Counted from the first letter of the stretch, positions 1 through 11,847 are shown. The stretch: 28,897 bases of DNA from Psilocybe azurescens (GCA_023853785.1 JAJIRX010000968.1:1-28897); one strand, 5' to 3'. Numbers and translations are program-made. Notes: generated from the letters alone by a model not told the origin.

Positions 1-598
1 TTCCTTTGGTAGGGGCATAGTCCTACTGCGAGCTGGCCTGGGTGGGCAGGTGAGTGCACGGTATGTAGGCGTGATATCCGTCCCAGGGGATACGGATGAC
101 ACGCCTTCGGAATGGGTATCGTCGAAGGCTGGTCTGGAAGGCAACACAGACTTAGTTGGCATTCTCGCTAAGTGAGTATAGGATCTTTTGTTTGGACTGG
201 GTGCAACAGGTTAGTTATATGTCCAATTGTCAGAGATCGTCTCACTCATACCTTTCGCTTTAGATTCTACGGTATTCCAGCGATAGGTTTCTTGGAAGCC
301 TGGAGAAGGTGTGTGTGTGTAGAGAGATATGTGGTAGATATTGAATTCTAAGAGACTTATTTATGTCTGTCTGTCGATTAATGAGAATCCAAATGGAGAA
401 TTGTTGCACCATCTCTTTGTTTCTCAATGAACTTTAAGTTTCCACAGGGCCGTATTGCGGTGCTGGTTCGTCAAGTCTTTTGCCATGGGTGATACGCAGG
501 GTCCTTTGCTCACCCTTACAATCGACTTCAGTGGCGTCACCACGAGGCTGTACGAGGCAGGCTCGCATGGGACACTGGGAATGGCCAATGTTCACTAA
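1..598 (+). CDS. 3' end of an unrecognised gene (5' cut by window edge)
   Basis: An open frame enters from the left edge (codons at 2-4, 5-7 and so on) and runs to a consensus donor GTGAGT at 172. Splicing 172-263 (acceptor CGCTTTAG) joins it in phase to an exon reading FYGIPAIGFLEAWRR. A second intron, 309-447, starts in a GT repeat and ends TTTCCACAG; the last exon then runs to TAA at 596-598. The translation includes SARYVGVISVPGDTDD and, near the end, GPLLTLTIDFSGVTTRLYEA. I do not recognise the family and see no signal peptide or helix in this part. The first intron is well supported. The second is less sure: reading through it would stop near 350. No start codon is inside the window. 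Confidence 0.4.
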
Positions 599-1530
599 GG
601 ATGTGTCGCGTGAACTCAATTTTGACCCACCCCTACATTCTTCCGGGACTTCAGTAAACAAGATCTAAAAGCAGCCTAGAGAAACGAAACACTCTACACA
701 TTTGGCAAGGAAAGAACGCAAACCTAGTTCATCCACACGCAAACCACTGCTAGGAAGACGGATACAGGTTGTAGGACATCCGGGCGCAGGAAAAGTTGAC
801 ATCAGCTCGTTATCCCATGTCCCTGGTTGCTTTCGTCTGACTTTTCTTGGTTTTGTTCTCAGAACAGCTCGCCGTTGTGATTGGGGTGCGAATACCATTG
901 AATTGATGGAACGGAACTCTCTTTAATTTCTCTCTAAGTAGACTGGCGTTGTGCATTTGGATCCGATATTCTGGGAAATGACTGGGTCAGTACACCTATG
1001 GAGTACGTGGTCTTTCCGTCGGTAATCCCAATTCGAGCGAGCAGGCTCAAGTTATTGTTCGTGAGCATATAAGTCGACGAGATTGGGTCGTCGATGGAAA
1101 TCAGTGAGTACCTGTCAAGCACATCACATATGCCGTGGCAACAGACATACTTTGTAAGGGTTTCGTTGACCCTCTACAGATATCAAACCGAACCTTGACT
1201 CTCTTACAAGGGATCGACCCACCTTTTCATACCTACCGCTTCTTCTCTAGAGCCATCAAAAAGACTCGGTCAGAATCGGGATCTTTTTGTATAGACTTCC
1301 TAAATCCGAAAACAAGTATTGTTGTTCTTGCGTTCCAGCGCAGGGCGAAGAAAGCATGAAACTAGACTAAAATTCTCGAAAGAGATTCAAGGTAGAAAAG
1401 AGTGACTGACACCAAGGCCTTTTGCAATTAATTGAAGCATCTCAGAGGCGTGAATGACCACAGATATGGTGCTTCAAAGGTCATTATCCATCAAGAGATC
1501 CAATACTAGCAAGGATTGGATATGAGAGTC
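599..1530. other. region with no confident gene
   Basis: No convincing gene is seen. On the + strand a good intron 3' end (CTGAC, then a T-rich stretch and TTCTCAG at 856-862) and another T/C-rich acceptor near 940 hint at a degraded or unrecognised spliced gene, but no exon chain stays open. A short + strand peptide, DILGNDW at about 967-987, is noted separately as an unproven retropepsin-like scrap. Confidence 0.35.
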
Positions 1531-1882
1531 TCAAAAGCCAACCTATAAAACAAATTAATATGCGAATGTTATCCTTGATTGCATAGTTATAATTTATTTT
1601 AGAACGTACGCTAGCATCAAAGCTCTCGAAGGCAGACTCTGTTAGGTCCTGCTTCGCAGCTGTGGGTCTAGTGTTCTCTCGAGCCTGCTCGGGACCCACA
1701 TTAGTGGACAGTGTCTGGGGTCCCCCTGCACCAGTGCCAGTATTGGATTCGGATCCGTGAATAGGGCCGCTGGTTTTATCTGTCGCAGCCTGACTATTCA
1801 TACCTCCTCCCACCCCGAAGTTCCAGTTGTCTTCGTATTGACTCCTATTAGTTCCAGAAAAGAGACCCGCAGCCTCGTTCAT
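1531..1882 (-). CDS. small hypothetical protein, Gly/Asn/Ser/Thr-rich
   Basis: Reading on the - strand, ATG at 1882-1880 has a good context (AACAAACATGA). It opens a 273-nt exon that starts MNEAAGLFSGTNRSQ and contains WNFGVGGGMN and GTGAGGPQTLSTN. The donor GTACGT at 1609 and the acceptor TTTTATAG (ending 1543) define a 67-nt intron in phase 0. The second exon adds Val-Gly-Phe and a TGA at 1533-1531, giving about 94 residues. Upstream, a second convincing intron (1895-1957, GTAAGC to CCTTCCAG) would lie in the 5' leader. The exon beyond it reads THGHHIDEEARKA, but its phase does not join the main frame, so that part may be leader or a frame-broken N-terminus. Low complexity, with no membrane segment or signal peptide. 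Family not recognised. Confidence 0.5.
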
Positions 1883-1960
1883 GTTTGTTCCGGTCTGGAA
1901 GGCGTCAATTGGTCAGCTTTATACACACAAGCAAGCATAATGGCAGCTCAGGCTTACGCC

Positions 1961-2457
1961 TTCCTCGCTTCTTCGTCAATATGGTGACCATGAGTAGTAG
2001 TTTTGCTAATAACTCCCAGTTATGATCGTCGTCATCAACTCAAGTGGACAGATAGAGCGAGTGTGACTCGGCCCGATCCCACATACCCTCGGGTCTGTAT
2101 GAGGCGTGCGCACGATATGTTTGACTTGTGAGTATACTTGCATTTTCTGTCAGAAGAGTGAGTGTAGCAATTGTGTAGCCACTGAAGTTGAACACTTATA
2201 TTTGTGGAGGGATCACCTGCAGATCGTCATAGAGGCTCCTGGTCACGGGGGACATCGTATTAAAAATAGCAAGAATGACGAGGCCTCTCAGTGGGGCATT
2301 GTGGGGAACCGGTGCACGGGAGCAAGTACCCATATAAATATGCCTCGTAAACAGCGATGGAGCCAACGCCGCTCAACCGACGGACATTTGAATTCATTCA
2401 TGGGCGCTAACATCATGTTTTGACCGTTATGGCCCTATATTATGCTACATGATTATA
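1961..2457. other. intergenic region, nothing supported
   Basis: Between the small gene's leader and the 3' end of the transporter I see no gene. An open frame on the + strand (2106-2423) lacks an ATG start and splice or domain signals. The 3' untranslated part of the transporter presumably lies in the right half. Confidence 0.4.
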
Positions 2458-5069
2458 TTATCGTGTCATGGGATTCCTTGCACGCATTGCTTCTCCTCTA
2501 TAGTAAATCCATATAGGGAACGGTATACCCAGCACAATTGCCATGCCGGCCAACATCTGAGCAAATCCAAAATCGCAGCCAAATGACTTTAATAATGTGA
2601 TCCAAAAATAGTCATTGGAACAAGCACTTACGGAATTTCCAGGTCCCTCGCCCAACGCGCTGTACATCTGTTCACCAAACAACGGAAATACAAATCCGAG
2701 CATAGAGCGAAAAACCTATAGAGGTTTCCAGTCAGCCAACGGCGACGATGTTTATTTATAGATAACTTACAGAAGCAGCAGCTAAAGCGCTTGCGGCATA
2801 TTTGAATGCGTCTACCAGGTAAAGCGTTATAGGGAGGCTAGTTTCCAAACTTATTAGTGTAGAAATATACACGGAACGCTGCAAAACATACAATGCTGTC
2901 ATCATGCCTGAAATATCGTGTTTTAGTCGACTTCAATACATTGGCAATTGCGTCTACAAAACTCACCGAAACCAAAAAACGATGTTCCAATGATGGGCAT
3001 AATCCAATGAATTCTAGCCTGAGCTGACCAGCCATACCAGCTATCATTTTGTTCCATATTTAGCCACTAGCGAAGCATTTGTGGAGTTTATTAATGAATT
3101 TACTCACAACAACCCGATGGGAATCATGACCGAACCAATGATCATGGATGGAATTCGCATCTCCGGTTTGCCCTTCCCGCCATTTTTGTCCGCGAGCTAC
3201 GATAGATTAAAGCACAATGTAAGCATTTAATGGTCAACCAATACTTAAAAAACAGAATGAAGCCTTACGTATTTGTATAATGTATCAGCCATCCTAGCGC
3301 CCACAAGGGTGGAAAGAACAAATCAATTCCCAGTCCGATATATGCGAGTCCTCCCTCCCCGGTCCGAATCCATAGGCAACACTGAAAAGAGCTGTATATA
3401 TACTCGTCAGCAATATTCTTGCTCGCAGAACGTCGTGATAAAACGGACTTACTTGCGAAGGTAGAGAACATAAGGTAATAAATACCTGAGATCAGAACAG
3501 AGTGTTAACAAGTTAAAGAAAGAGTACAGATATTTCGTTATTATTACTGACCAAAAATACTATGCAATGCAGAATTAGCTCGAAGAATGATCAAATCTCA
3601 GACTCGTTGAAGAAAGCACTCACAGAGCCATGAACAGACTCAAGATAAAGCATATGAAACTCCCGAACAGCATCTCCAAAGGGCGCGTGAGATTGACCCA
3701 GAGGATATTCCATAAGTTCCCTTGAGCTTGTACGAGCATGGGGTGCGCTCGCTCTGCCTTCGCGTTGTTCCCCTCGCGTTTTGCCTGGCGCATGCGTATG
3801 ACAGGCGCATAGGTCTCGCGGAGGAGTGGGATCCCGATGAGGCTCCCCACCACACGACGATAACAAGACAGATCAATCTAACAGTCTGAACAAACTACGA
3901 AGAGGGCACGCACTCCCGATGACGATGAACACCCATTTGATGCCTACAGTCTGGGTGATATAGCCACCGGCCACCGGCCCAATGGCTGGACCTGCTCGTA
4001 CAGAATTTCAAGCTCTATTTGAACCTTCCATCGCATATATGTTGGGTATACGCACCGAGCAGGGGTCCAAGATTATACATCGCCATCGCCGTCGCTCGAT
4101 CTCGTGGAGCAAATAGGTCGCTAACGGTACCACCACCAATAGCAATAGGCGCGCCTCCTGAAAGTCCACCTACGCAATAAAATAAAACAAGTCAGTATAT
4201 GTCAAGCATTCGAATGAATATATCATAGAATAAAATAAATGCAGACATAAGAAGCGGAACCCAATCAGCACTCCGGTGCTTGGGGGCGAAAGCACAGCTC
4301 AAATTGAAAGCGATGGATAAGATATTGCTGACGTGGAGAATCTACATATCCAAAGGCAAATTACACTGTTTGATTCTACTGTTATAAACTTTGGACATAC
4401 CCAAGTTCTTCCATACATCTCCGACAAGGGGTGCCAAGATCAGAGGCTGCAGAAACAAAGGCACGCCGTTAGACAGATAGACAGATGACGTATAGCTTGC
4501 TTTTAGTAAGTCATTTGACATACCCCAAGCGCGAGTGAAATCAGGAACACAGTCAGGGTCAACGCCAGAATCGTCGAGCTCTGGATGTTGAACCGTTCCG
4601 CGACCTCTGGAAGCCCGGGAGACATCATAGAGCTAGCAAGAGGAGGTATTAAGGAGTACATAGCCACCTAAGCAGAATAAGAAGAATTGATGATTGAGTT
4701 TGTTAGAACTGAGAAATCATTAGAAGAGAGGACAGGCAGGGAAAGAACGAACGACAGCCATTGATGTCCACTTCCTGTGGGTTGGCCAGTTCCTCGCGTT
4801 GGCTGGATCGACCTCCCATTCCTCGTCTTCCTCTTCCTGCAGTGACTGGAGATCCTTTTCGAGTTCCCGTTTCCGATCTCAACATCTAGCTTTTCGTTTA
4901 TTGGGGTGGAGTTCCTCGTCTGAGTGACATCCGCTGACACACTGGCGCTCGACCCAGGGGCGATGAAGCTGATATGACTAGCAGTACCAGTAGCGGTGGA
5001 GGCTGCCACCGCCGCCTCCGACTTCAGCAGTACATCCTCCTTTTGTGTCGATTGTCCAGGGCCGTTCAT
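2458..5069 (-). CDS. MFS transporter, DHA1 (drug/polyamine:H+ antiporter-like) family, frame-broken
   Basis: This is a 12-helix plasma-membrane transporter that would use the proton gradient to export small molecules; the substrate cannot be told from sequence. Landmarks in order: acidic cytoplasmic N-terminus (QEEEDEEWEVDPANARNW); first helices (SLIPPLASSMMSPGLPE); motif A as LSEMYGR; antiporter motif C as GPAIGPVAGGYI; central loop with GIPLLRETYAPVIR; LADKNGGKGKPEMRIPS; and the C-terminal half with YLVDAFKYAASALAAAS, FPLFGEQMYSALGEGPGNS and IPFPIWIYYRGEA, ending TAA at 2460-2458. Good introns include 2557-2631, 2716-2770, 2838-2891, 2908-2966, 3041-3107, 3197-3267, 3392-3452, 3486-3551, 3560-3623, 3992-4055, 4170-4246, 4342-4400, 4447-4523 and 4668-4752. 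Oddities: an 8-nt exon at 3552-3559, and frame breaks near 4428-4431, 4282-4286 and 3306-3330. The N-terminus (ATG 5069-5067 assumed) and the join near 3855-3915 are unresolved. Either a decaying gene or one with assembly errors. Confidence 0.85.
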
Positions 5070-6120
5070 GACGCTGAAATCGTGATTCGGGACGGGGGGA
5101 TTACGGTAGGGATATGTGTGCTGCGGGACGAGTCCATCCACTACAGGCAATGGATAGATAATTCTCACAGAATGTAAGCTCGAGGGAGTAGTATTTATAA
5201 TATTCTGCGCCCTGTCCTACCACCAACTTTGCAGATCTCGGGGCCCTCTCGGGCACATCGATCTATTTTAGAGGTGAGGCAAGAGTAAGATCATCCCATG
5301 CAATCACTGGTAGCTTGCCGCTGCTACATGCTGACATTTGGCCGCCAGCCGATCACGGAGAGATTGATGCAAGTATGTCAGGGCTTTGACACATAAATCT
5401 TTGACATAAAAACAATAAACTACGGCTATTAATAGCCGGGTCACCCGCCCACCCGCTGTCCAATCGGTTTGCATAGTAACAGTAAGCGTCGTCAAGCTGA
5501 TGACGAACAAACCCACGGGGAGAAGAAGACGGCGTCGCGATATTACCAATGGGCAAAATATGACTAGGATTTTTGGAACTTGCGTCATGTTATCCAGTGC
5601 AGCATGTTATACTTCCTCTGGGGGTGGGTGCTGCATATGACTAGGAACAGTACGCTTCCGAGGCGATTGATAGCTCGGGTTCCCAATGGAAGACGCGTTG
5701 GGGCATTACCTATGGGTGCGCAAATTGACTACATAGAATTCCCGAGTTTTTCTCCATAACGTCCACTGCAGCACGTATGGTAAGATGCCTTCTGATGCTT
5801 CTAGGTGGTCCGGAATAGCAGTTACGCGCCCGTTCCGAGACGAGTGCACAACAATCTGGGTCCCATGGAACACCGGATCCGGTTCAAGCGCTTAAGCTCA
5901 AGTATGTATCGTCGGCAGAATGTCCTACTATCAAACAACCAACAACTCTTTAAATTCAACGGAATGAAATTACTTAGTCGTGATAAACAACAGGACTTGC
6001 TGTGAGATTACATCCCTTCTAACTAGTAGTGTGTACGTGCTAAGTAACAACACTCTCCCATTCTTTTTCTCTATCCTCATTCTGTGCTTTCTGAGAAACG
6101 AATATTCTAGAATTATTTAT
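5070..6120. other. intergenic, presumed transporter promoter side
   Basis: This holds the upstream region of the leftward transporter. No coding signal is convincing on either strand: the open frames here are short, lack domain or splice context and overlap one another in several frames. No TATA box or paired repeat stood out. Confidence 0.4.
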
Positions 6121-7247
6121 CATCATGAACCACCCTAGACCAGATTTACATACCAATTACTTCGTAAAGAAAAGCGTCCCATTGAATGCATTTGATAAGA
6201 CAAAAATAGAAACAGAAACCAAAAAAAGGAAAAAGAAAGAACGCCGTGCTTGGTTATGTAGCTTCTGTAGAACTAGTCCAATCCAAATGAGAACAAGAAC
6301 GGGAACAAGATAGAGGGCGACTCGGGAGAAGCGAAAATACTACATACACGTTCGAGGTAATTTTAACGTTAAAGGTCTTGTGGTTGATAACAAGGAAGGG
6401 AGGGAGAGATGCATTGTCATGATAGAGTAAATAACGATGGATGGATGGATGGGATGGATAGCGACCGACTCAAAAAAACAAAAACAAAGAAAAAGACATT
6501 GATTTATGTAAACAGACAAACGGGCGCAAAATGAAAAGTACATTACAGTTCATGAAAAAAAACAAAACAAAAAATTGTGAAATTGTCCGATAATGGTAAC
6601 GATGATTTTGAGGGAGTCAGGGAGGCCACCGTTTGTCGTAGGGATGTGAACGTGGAACGTGGATGTGGATGTGGAATGTGGATGATTAGTCGAATACAAT
6701 ACTCTATTATGCTGTGATACCCAAGCGACGTCTATGCCTATGCTTGCGTGCGCGAGCCTCGAGCCGAACGACAATTGGGGCCAGAAGGACAGAAAGGACT
6801 CGAAGTCGGAATGCGTGTGCGTGTTTATCGATGATGTGTGAATTTTTGTATTTTGTATTTTTGAAAATTTGGGCAGGCACAATGCTTGATACGATTCGAT
6901 GGCTATAATATATGCAGCGTTTCACGGTTTATGTTTTTACTGGGCGGCGGGCGGTGAGGGCGATCGGGGCGGTTGCAGTGCATTGCGTCGCGTCGCGTTG
7001 CGGTAGGGTGCGGTGGGGTTATAGATAGAAAAGAAAGAAAAGAAGAATCCATCCATCCATCCCTATGTAGATCCAGCGTCGCCGTCGTTCCATTCCATTT
7101 CCATGGGTCCTGTACAAAAATATTCGGGTAAAGTGATAGCAAGTGATAGCGAATGATAGTGATAGTGATAGGATTGCGCACAGGGCGAACACACGATTAC
7201 GAAGGTCGGTCGACTAGGCAGAAGGGAAAGGCACCGGCAGCGTCAGC
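6121..7247. other. non-coding region with simple repeats downstream of the tetraspanin gene
   Basis: No gene is seen. The stretch is A-rich at 6200-6580 and holds several short tandem repeats: GGAT units near 6437-6460, ATCC units near 7048-7064, and GATAGT-like units near 7133-7170. The right part should contain the 3' untranslated region of the leftward tetraspanin gene, which stops at about 7248. Confidence 0.45.
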
Positions 7248-9724
7248 TCACATCACCCCACCCTCCCCCTCCCCCTCCCGCACCGCCTCCCCAGCCGCAT
7301 CATACCGCGCCTTCGTATAGTGATACTGCGCCCTCTCCGGTCCAGGTCCAGCACCCCCGGCCCCGGTGGCGGCACAGGCACAGGGTTATACGACATGGGA
7401 TTAGGGAGCACGGGATTGGGATTATACGGCATCGTGGGCATCGTGCTGAGCTGGAGGTTCAGGTTGGACCGCGAGGTCGAGAGGACGTCGGCGGCGATGT
7501 CGTCTCCGTATTGCTCTGCCAGTTGTCTGTTCGAAATAAATAAAATAAGCGTGTTAAGAAAAGGCGAAAGGAAAAGAAAAAAAAAGACACGCACGACGCG
7601 TAATTATCCATGATCACCGCCATACTGCTCACGCTGAGCCTATACGCCTTGGGCATCATGCCCTTGCCAAATCTATACGTCACATGGTTCGAGCACAACA
7701 AGCCCGCGATCATCACGCCCAGATGCAGCGGCACGATCCCAAACGCGACCGTATACCACGTCCTCAACACCCCCGCTCAAAATCCAAATACGCCTTCTTA
7801 CATCCGGGCAGCACGCTCCGCGCATAGCACGTCTGGCTCACCGTCGCCTCCACAAACGGCGAGAAGTAGCCACAGCACCTCAACTCATTCTGAATGCGCG
7901 CGCGCCCCGGCGCCGAGCGCCTGGCTCCACTGCTTGTTGACCTTGCCCTCGAGGTTGAACGCGCGGCGCTTGTACGTCATGTACCCGGGCACGAGCACGA
8001 GCGTGAAGACGACCCAGAGGAGGAAGGTGTACAGCGCGAGGAAGGAGCGGTTGTTCGTGAGGAGGCCGGCCCACCCGACGAGCGCGGTGAGGATGCCCGT
8101 GCACGCGGCGAGCGTGGAGAGGACGAGCTCAGGCCGGTTGCCGACGCGGATGACGTCGGCGTTGGTGAAGATGTTGAACCAGGTGAGCAGGCAGAGGATG
8201 AGCGTGGCGAACGAGTAGATCGTGAGCTGTAGTGTGTAAAAGGGAGAGCGGGGGTAGTAGTTAGTGTTTGCATTGCAATATAGCGATGACGAACGCCAAG
8301 TGATGATGATGATGATAGTATTAATTAACGGAACGGACGGCGGGAGACACTCACGACGAGATTAGCGATGAACAGAATCCACTTGAACCGGTTCCACCTG
8401 AGCTTCTTCTTCGAGTTCTTCGTCGTCTGCTTCCCCCTCCCCTTTCTCCACGGCATCCGGCTCCCGTCTTCCTGCAGCCTCGTATTTTCATCATCCTCAT
8501 TCCCATCGTAATCATCGTCGTCATCGTGCCTCCCCCCAATCCGCGCCTCCCCACTCCGGAACGCATCCACGCCCCCGCCCATCTTCGGCACCACCCCCGC
8601 GCCCGGTCTTAGCATCCCCTTGCTTTCACTCGCGCCCGTGCTCGCACTGAGGCCAGAGCGGTTGAATGGCAGGCGCTTGCGCGCTCCTCCTCCCTGTACC
8701 CCCTGTACCGCCGGAGAGCGCGGGCGAGGGCGCCCGGGAGAACTTGGACGGCACGTAGTTCACGGTGAGGGAGAGGTTGGAGCCTGCGGATGAGAGCACG
8801 GGTGTATGTGCGCGGTCCCGGTCCCTTTCGCGATCTCTTTCACGATCCCTGTCCCTGTCCCTATCTCGATCCCTATCCCGATCCCTTTCACGACCTCGGT
8901 CCCTTTCATGAATCCCATACCTATCTCTGTCCCTGTCTCTATCCCTGTCCCGATCCCGTTCTCGCTCCCTGGGCCCAGGCGACACATCCCTCGACGCCGC
9001 CGGTGATGCAAACGGGTTCTGATTCTGGTTCTGGTTCATGTTCGTCATGCTGCCGCCGTACGTCGACGCCGTCGAGAGGCGCCGTGCGGCCGTATTCAGC
9101 GCGGGGTTCGGGTGGTCCACGCGCATGCTGCTGTTGTCGTTAGTGTTGAGGGCGATGGGAACGGCGGTGTTGATGCTGATATTGATGGGTACGGTCAGAT
9201 TGACCTGGGAGGACAAAGTGGACTGGGAGAGCGAGGATGTGCTCCGCTCTGCGTCGGTATATGTGTATGTGTATGTGTCGGTGTGGAGCCACAGGAGCCT
9301 GTAGAATGCCTAATAGTCAGTCCCTTTGTATTTTCCAAGTGCCCGAACAGCGAGCAGCGCAGATGCAGAGGAAGAGGAAAGACAAAGGGGAGCAGGAGAT
9401 GAGGGGATGCGGAGAAGATGACAGCACAACGAGCGGCGCACGCTGGCCTGTGTGGCAATGATATAATAGAACGAACAAGAATAGAATAGAACAGACGTCG
9501 CCGGCACCCAACGGCCAGTGACTGTGTGCCAAAACTAGCCCGCTGGAAATGAAGTTCTAGTGTCCTGGCCGAACGGAACTCTGGCAGGAGTCAGAGGAGA
9601 AGATGGAGCGGGGGATGAATGGACGGAGGGATGAGGTGAGGGAGGATGGAGGGAGGAAGTGGGAGAACGAAGTCAAAACACACTCACTCGTTGCTGTTCT
9701 CCCGATTTCTCCGTGAACTCGCCA
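7248..9724 (-). CDS. fungal tetraspanin (TSP2-like) with long Arg/Asp-rich N-terminal extension, frame-broken
   Basis: A four-helix membrane scaffold protein of the tetraspanin fold. Fungal tetraspanins are known from appressorium function in ascomycetes, and TSP2-type members occur in basidiomycetes. Likely start ATG 9724-9722 ([12 protein letters not shown]), then a long 389-nt intron (9299-9687) and a large exon with [19 protein letters not shown], an Arg-Asp dipeptide tract and an acidic stretch before the first helix ([12 protein letters not shown]). After intron 8227-8354 come helices 2-3 ([38 protein letters not shown]) and the extracellular loop with the diagnostic CCG in [12 protein letters not shown], plus further cysteines ([12 protein letters not shown]). 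Helix 4 ([19 protein letters not shown]) is followed by [13 protein letters not shown] and, after intron 7527-7594, [16 protein letters not shown]. Frame breaks occur near 8681-8710, 7894-7906, 7770-7774 and 7352-7370, all at G/C runs or a CG dinucleotide run. This is the only full-length copy here; T2 and T3 are truncated duplicates. Confidence 0.82.
8805..8975 (-). repeat. degenerate six-base repeat encoding Arg-Asp dipeptides
   Basis: About 25-30 degenerate copies of a 6-bp unit (on the + strand TCCCKR-like: tccctg, tccctt, tcccga) lie inside the tetraspanin's cytoplasmic N-terminal part and encode RD/RE dipeptides interrupted by a YGIHE segment. The copy in T2 keeps only a handful of units (about 16243-16305), so the tract has expanded or contracted since duplication. 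Confidence 0.8.
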
Positions 9725-11413
9725 TATTCTAGTTCCCTGGCCACCGTATACGTCCGAAGATAGATGCCCGGCTTGTTGGTTGTACGTATCAAAAATAACG
9801 TTACCTTCAGGGACTTTAGGCAGGCTCTCTGATCTCACCGCACCTTCCAAAAACCTGAAAATTTCTCACACGCACTTTCCTCTCGTTTTTGGCGGTGTGC
9901 CGTGCACTTGGCCGCTGCTTGGCGTGACGTTGTGCCTCCTTTGCCGAATAGCCGAGTCTATTTATGCGCACCATTCGCTTCAGCGGATATTTTATCCATT
10001 TATCCAGGTCATTTATGTGATAGCGATCCCATCCTCATTGCTATCATCGCAAAACGCCACCAGCTGGTGGCCGCCTGGTCCAGGTGCGCACCGCGGCCGC
10101 GGCCGGATGAATGGGTAAACGTGCATGCAGAATGTCAAACAACGCCCATTCACGTTCATCTCCGACTAAGGACGCTTGGCGTGCGGACTTGGCGTTCATA
10201 ATGGACGTCATAAACGACGATGCGTATCGATGACTAGCACTTTTTTCTGCGCCAGAACTCCCATTTCGTCGTCTCGGCGACGACGACAACAACAACGACG
10301 AAGCTGAAATTTCCAGTCGAGAACCTTCGAGAACACTGCTTGCGTTGTGCATCTACTAGTAAAAAATGGAAAACTTCATGCATCGCACCCTTGCGCAATT
10401 TCCAAGCCAAGTACATAAGGCAGATCTAAAAATAGATCAAACGTGCCCCATGGAATTGGACATGTTGACTGACTCCCCTAATAAGCTCGTCCAAGGCAGC
10501 CGAAGAGTTAAACGATAAACTATCGTTGGACTTCGATGCATACTGTACGCTTGTGAAAATATTCAGAAACTGAGAACTGAGACCTGAGATTTCACAGGCC
10601 GCTAGAACCAAGTCCGTATAATTAGAACGGACCCACTGCCTTCGTCGTCATAGCCATAACATGAACTTGGCACGGACTAATGTTTAATGAAAATGGGCCC
10701 GAGTGCGACAGTACTTCCATTTGACGTTCGTTGCGTTGGCGCCAGTTTCCAGAGCCAGAGGTCTTTCGAAAACAAACTATGACTTCTTTGCTTGTAATTC
10801 GATCGTGATGGTAATTATAAGCCAGGTATAAGGTATAAGTACCGTAGGGTATGTGTGTGCCTGTGCCAGAATGTGTTTGCGGTGGTGATGATAGCTGTAC
10901 TCGGCTTGGCTAATGCTTCACGCCACGGTCAAAGTGCAGAGTCCTTTGCTTGCTAGACTATTACTTACTGGCATCATAAACAGGGTGTCAGAGATTATCT
11001 CGAATTGCAATTGCATACCGACTCCCGAGGTTCTAACTCCTAGCTGCGTATCCTGTCTCATATTTCAACAAGAAATGGCCAGTGACTCGTATAGAGCCCC
11101 TTTGTACTAATTTCTGATGATCTTTGATATCAGATTTTGATCTGTCCGGTGAGGAATTGAGCTTCCCGTACATCGTCGTTTTTCGAACATCGTTTGTCGG
11201 GACCACACCAATTCCGTGTCTTCATCATCTCGTCTCGCACAGTGTATTGTGCCTAGGTATCATGTTCTTTTCCAAGATCAGAAACCATGCAATCTGCGTC
11301 GGAGCCATCGCTTATATTCGATCATGATATTGAAGCTGACAGTGAGCACGACTGATATAATTAAACGTGTGTTCCCCCTCTCCCCCATGAGTGACAACTC
11401 AGTAGGCACCTCC
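9725..11413. promoter_or_regulatory. divergent intergenic region between tetraspanin and R gene A (part of block T1)
   Basis: No gene is seen. The stretch separates the leftward tetraspanin from the rightward gene A and must hold the tetraspanin promoter. It is repeated, with changes, in T3 (about 21735-22790) and, from about 11070 on, in T2 (from about 17058). Matching landmarks are the run CATAAACGACGATGCGTATC (10210-10229; 22159-22178), which follows a cAMP-response-like site (GGACGTCA here, TGACGTCA in T3), and GGCCAGTGACTCG near 11078. Confidence 0.6.
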
Positions 11414-11414
11414 T

Positions 11415-11847
11415 TGTTCAACTCACGAGAAGCGGTGCGAGATCGTTCTGCAGACGAACGGAACCTCAGGATGAAGTATTATCTCACTTGAGATCTCGAA
11501 GGTTTATTAATACACGCCCGATGTTGAGGAGCACGGAGTATGGCGCTGACCGTGATGATCTTCCTCATGCGAGCTTAATTGGACGGCATACGATTGAGGG
11601 AACAGAGTCCAACGAGTCAGTTGCTCGTCCAACGTGGATTACTCGCCTGCCAGTATCTATCAAAAGATGAATGGCCGTTCAGTGAGCTGATGATGTTGAA
11701 TCATGGAAGAGCAGAATGATGATTCCATCTAGCATCCATGGCGACTGCAAAATGTCCTGTTTATTGGAAGCTATAGATGTTATGGTCGACCGACGTATAT
11801 AAGAACGTGTTCGGTGGGTGTATCTGCTCAATTCTACGATATTCCTC
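11415..11847 (+). promoter_or_regulatory. leader/promoter repeat of R gene A
   Basis: First of five related leaders (A, B at 13860-14293, C at about 17563-18002, D at 23663-24100, and a diverged E at about 27290-27552). It holds CCATCTAGCATCCAT at 11725-11739 and a TATA box GTATATAAGAACGTG at 11795-11809, 45-53 nt before the ATG. A roughly 85-codon frame upstream (FINTRPMLRSTEYGADRDD...) stays open here and in the B and D leaders. Confidence 0.65.

Noticed and set aside
760..800. P-loop-like peptide VGHPGAGKV on the + strand
   Set aside because: It lacks the Ser/Thr after GK, has no downstream Walker B region, and the frame (about 674-926) has no ATG or gene context.
965..1000. DILGNDW peptide resembling the end of an LTR-retrotransposon protease
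   Set aside because: Only seven residues match, the frame stops within 35 codons, and no reverse transcriptase or integrase motif lies nearby.
2106..2423. 105-codon + strand open frame with several Cys/His residues
   Set aside because: It begins with GTG, has no consistent zinc-binding spacing, and no splice or domain signal supports it.
6430..7070. GGAT/ATCC repeats considered as a CRISPR-like or satellite array
   Set aside because: Units are 4 bp without spacers, so they are ordinary microsatellites.
7610..8232. Long + strand open frames opposite the tetraspanin
   Set aside because: They are shadows of the GC-rich tetraspanin exons on the other strand, where helices and the CCG motif are clear.
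8790..9143. + strand Pro/Asp/Pro-Cys-rich open frames
   Set aside because: They are antisense products of the Arg-Asp coding repeat.
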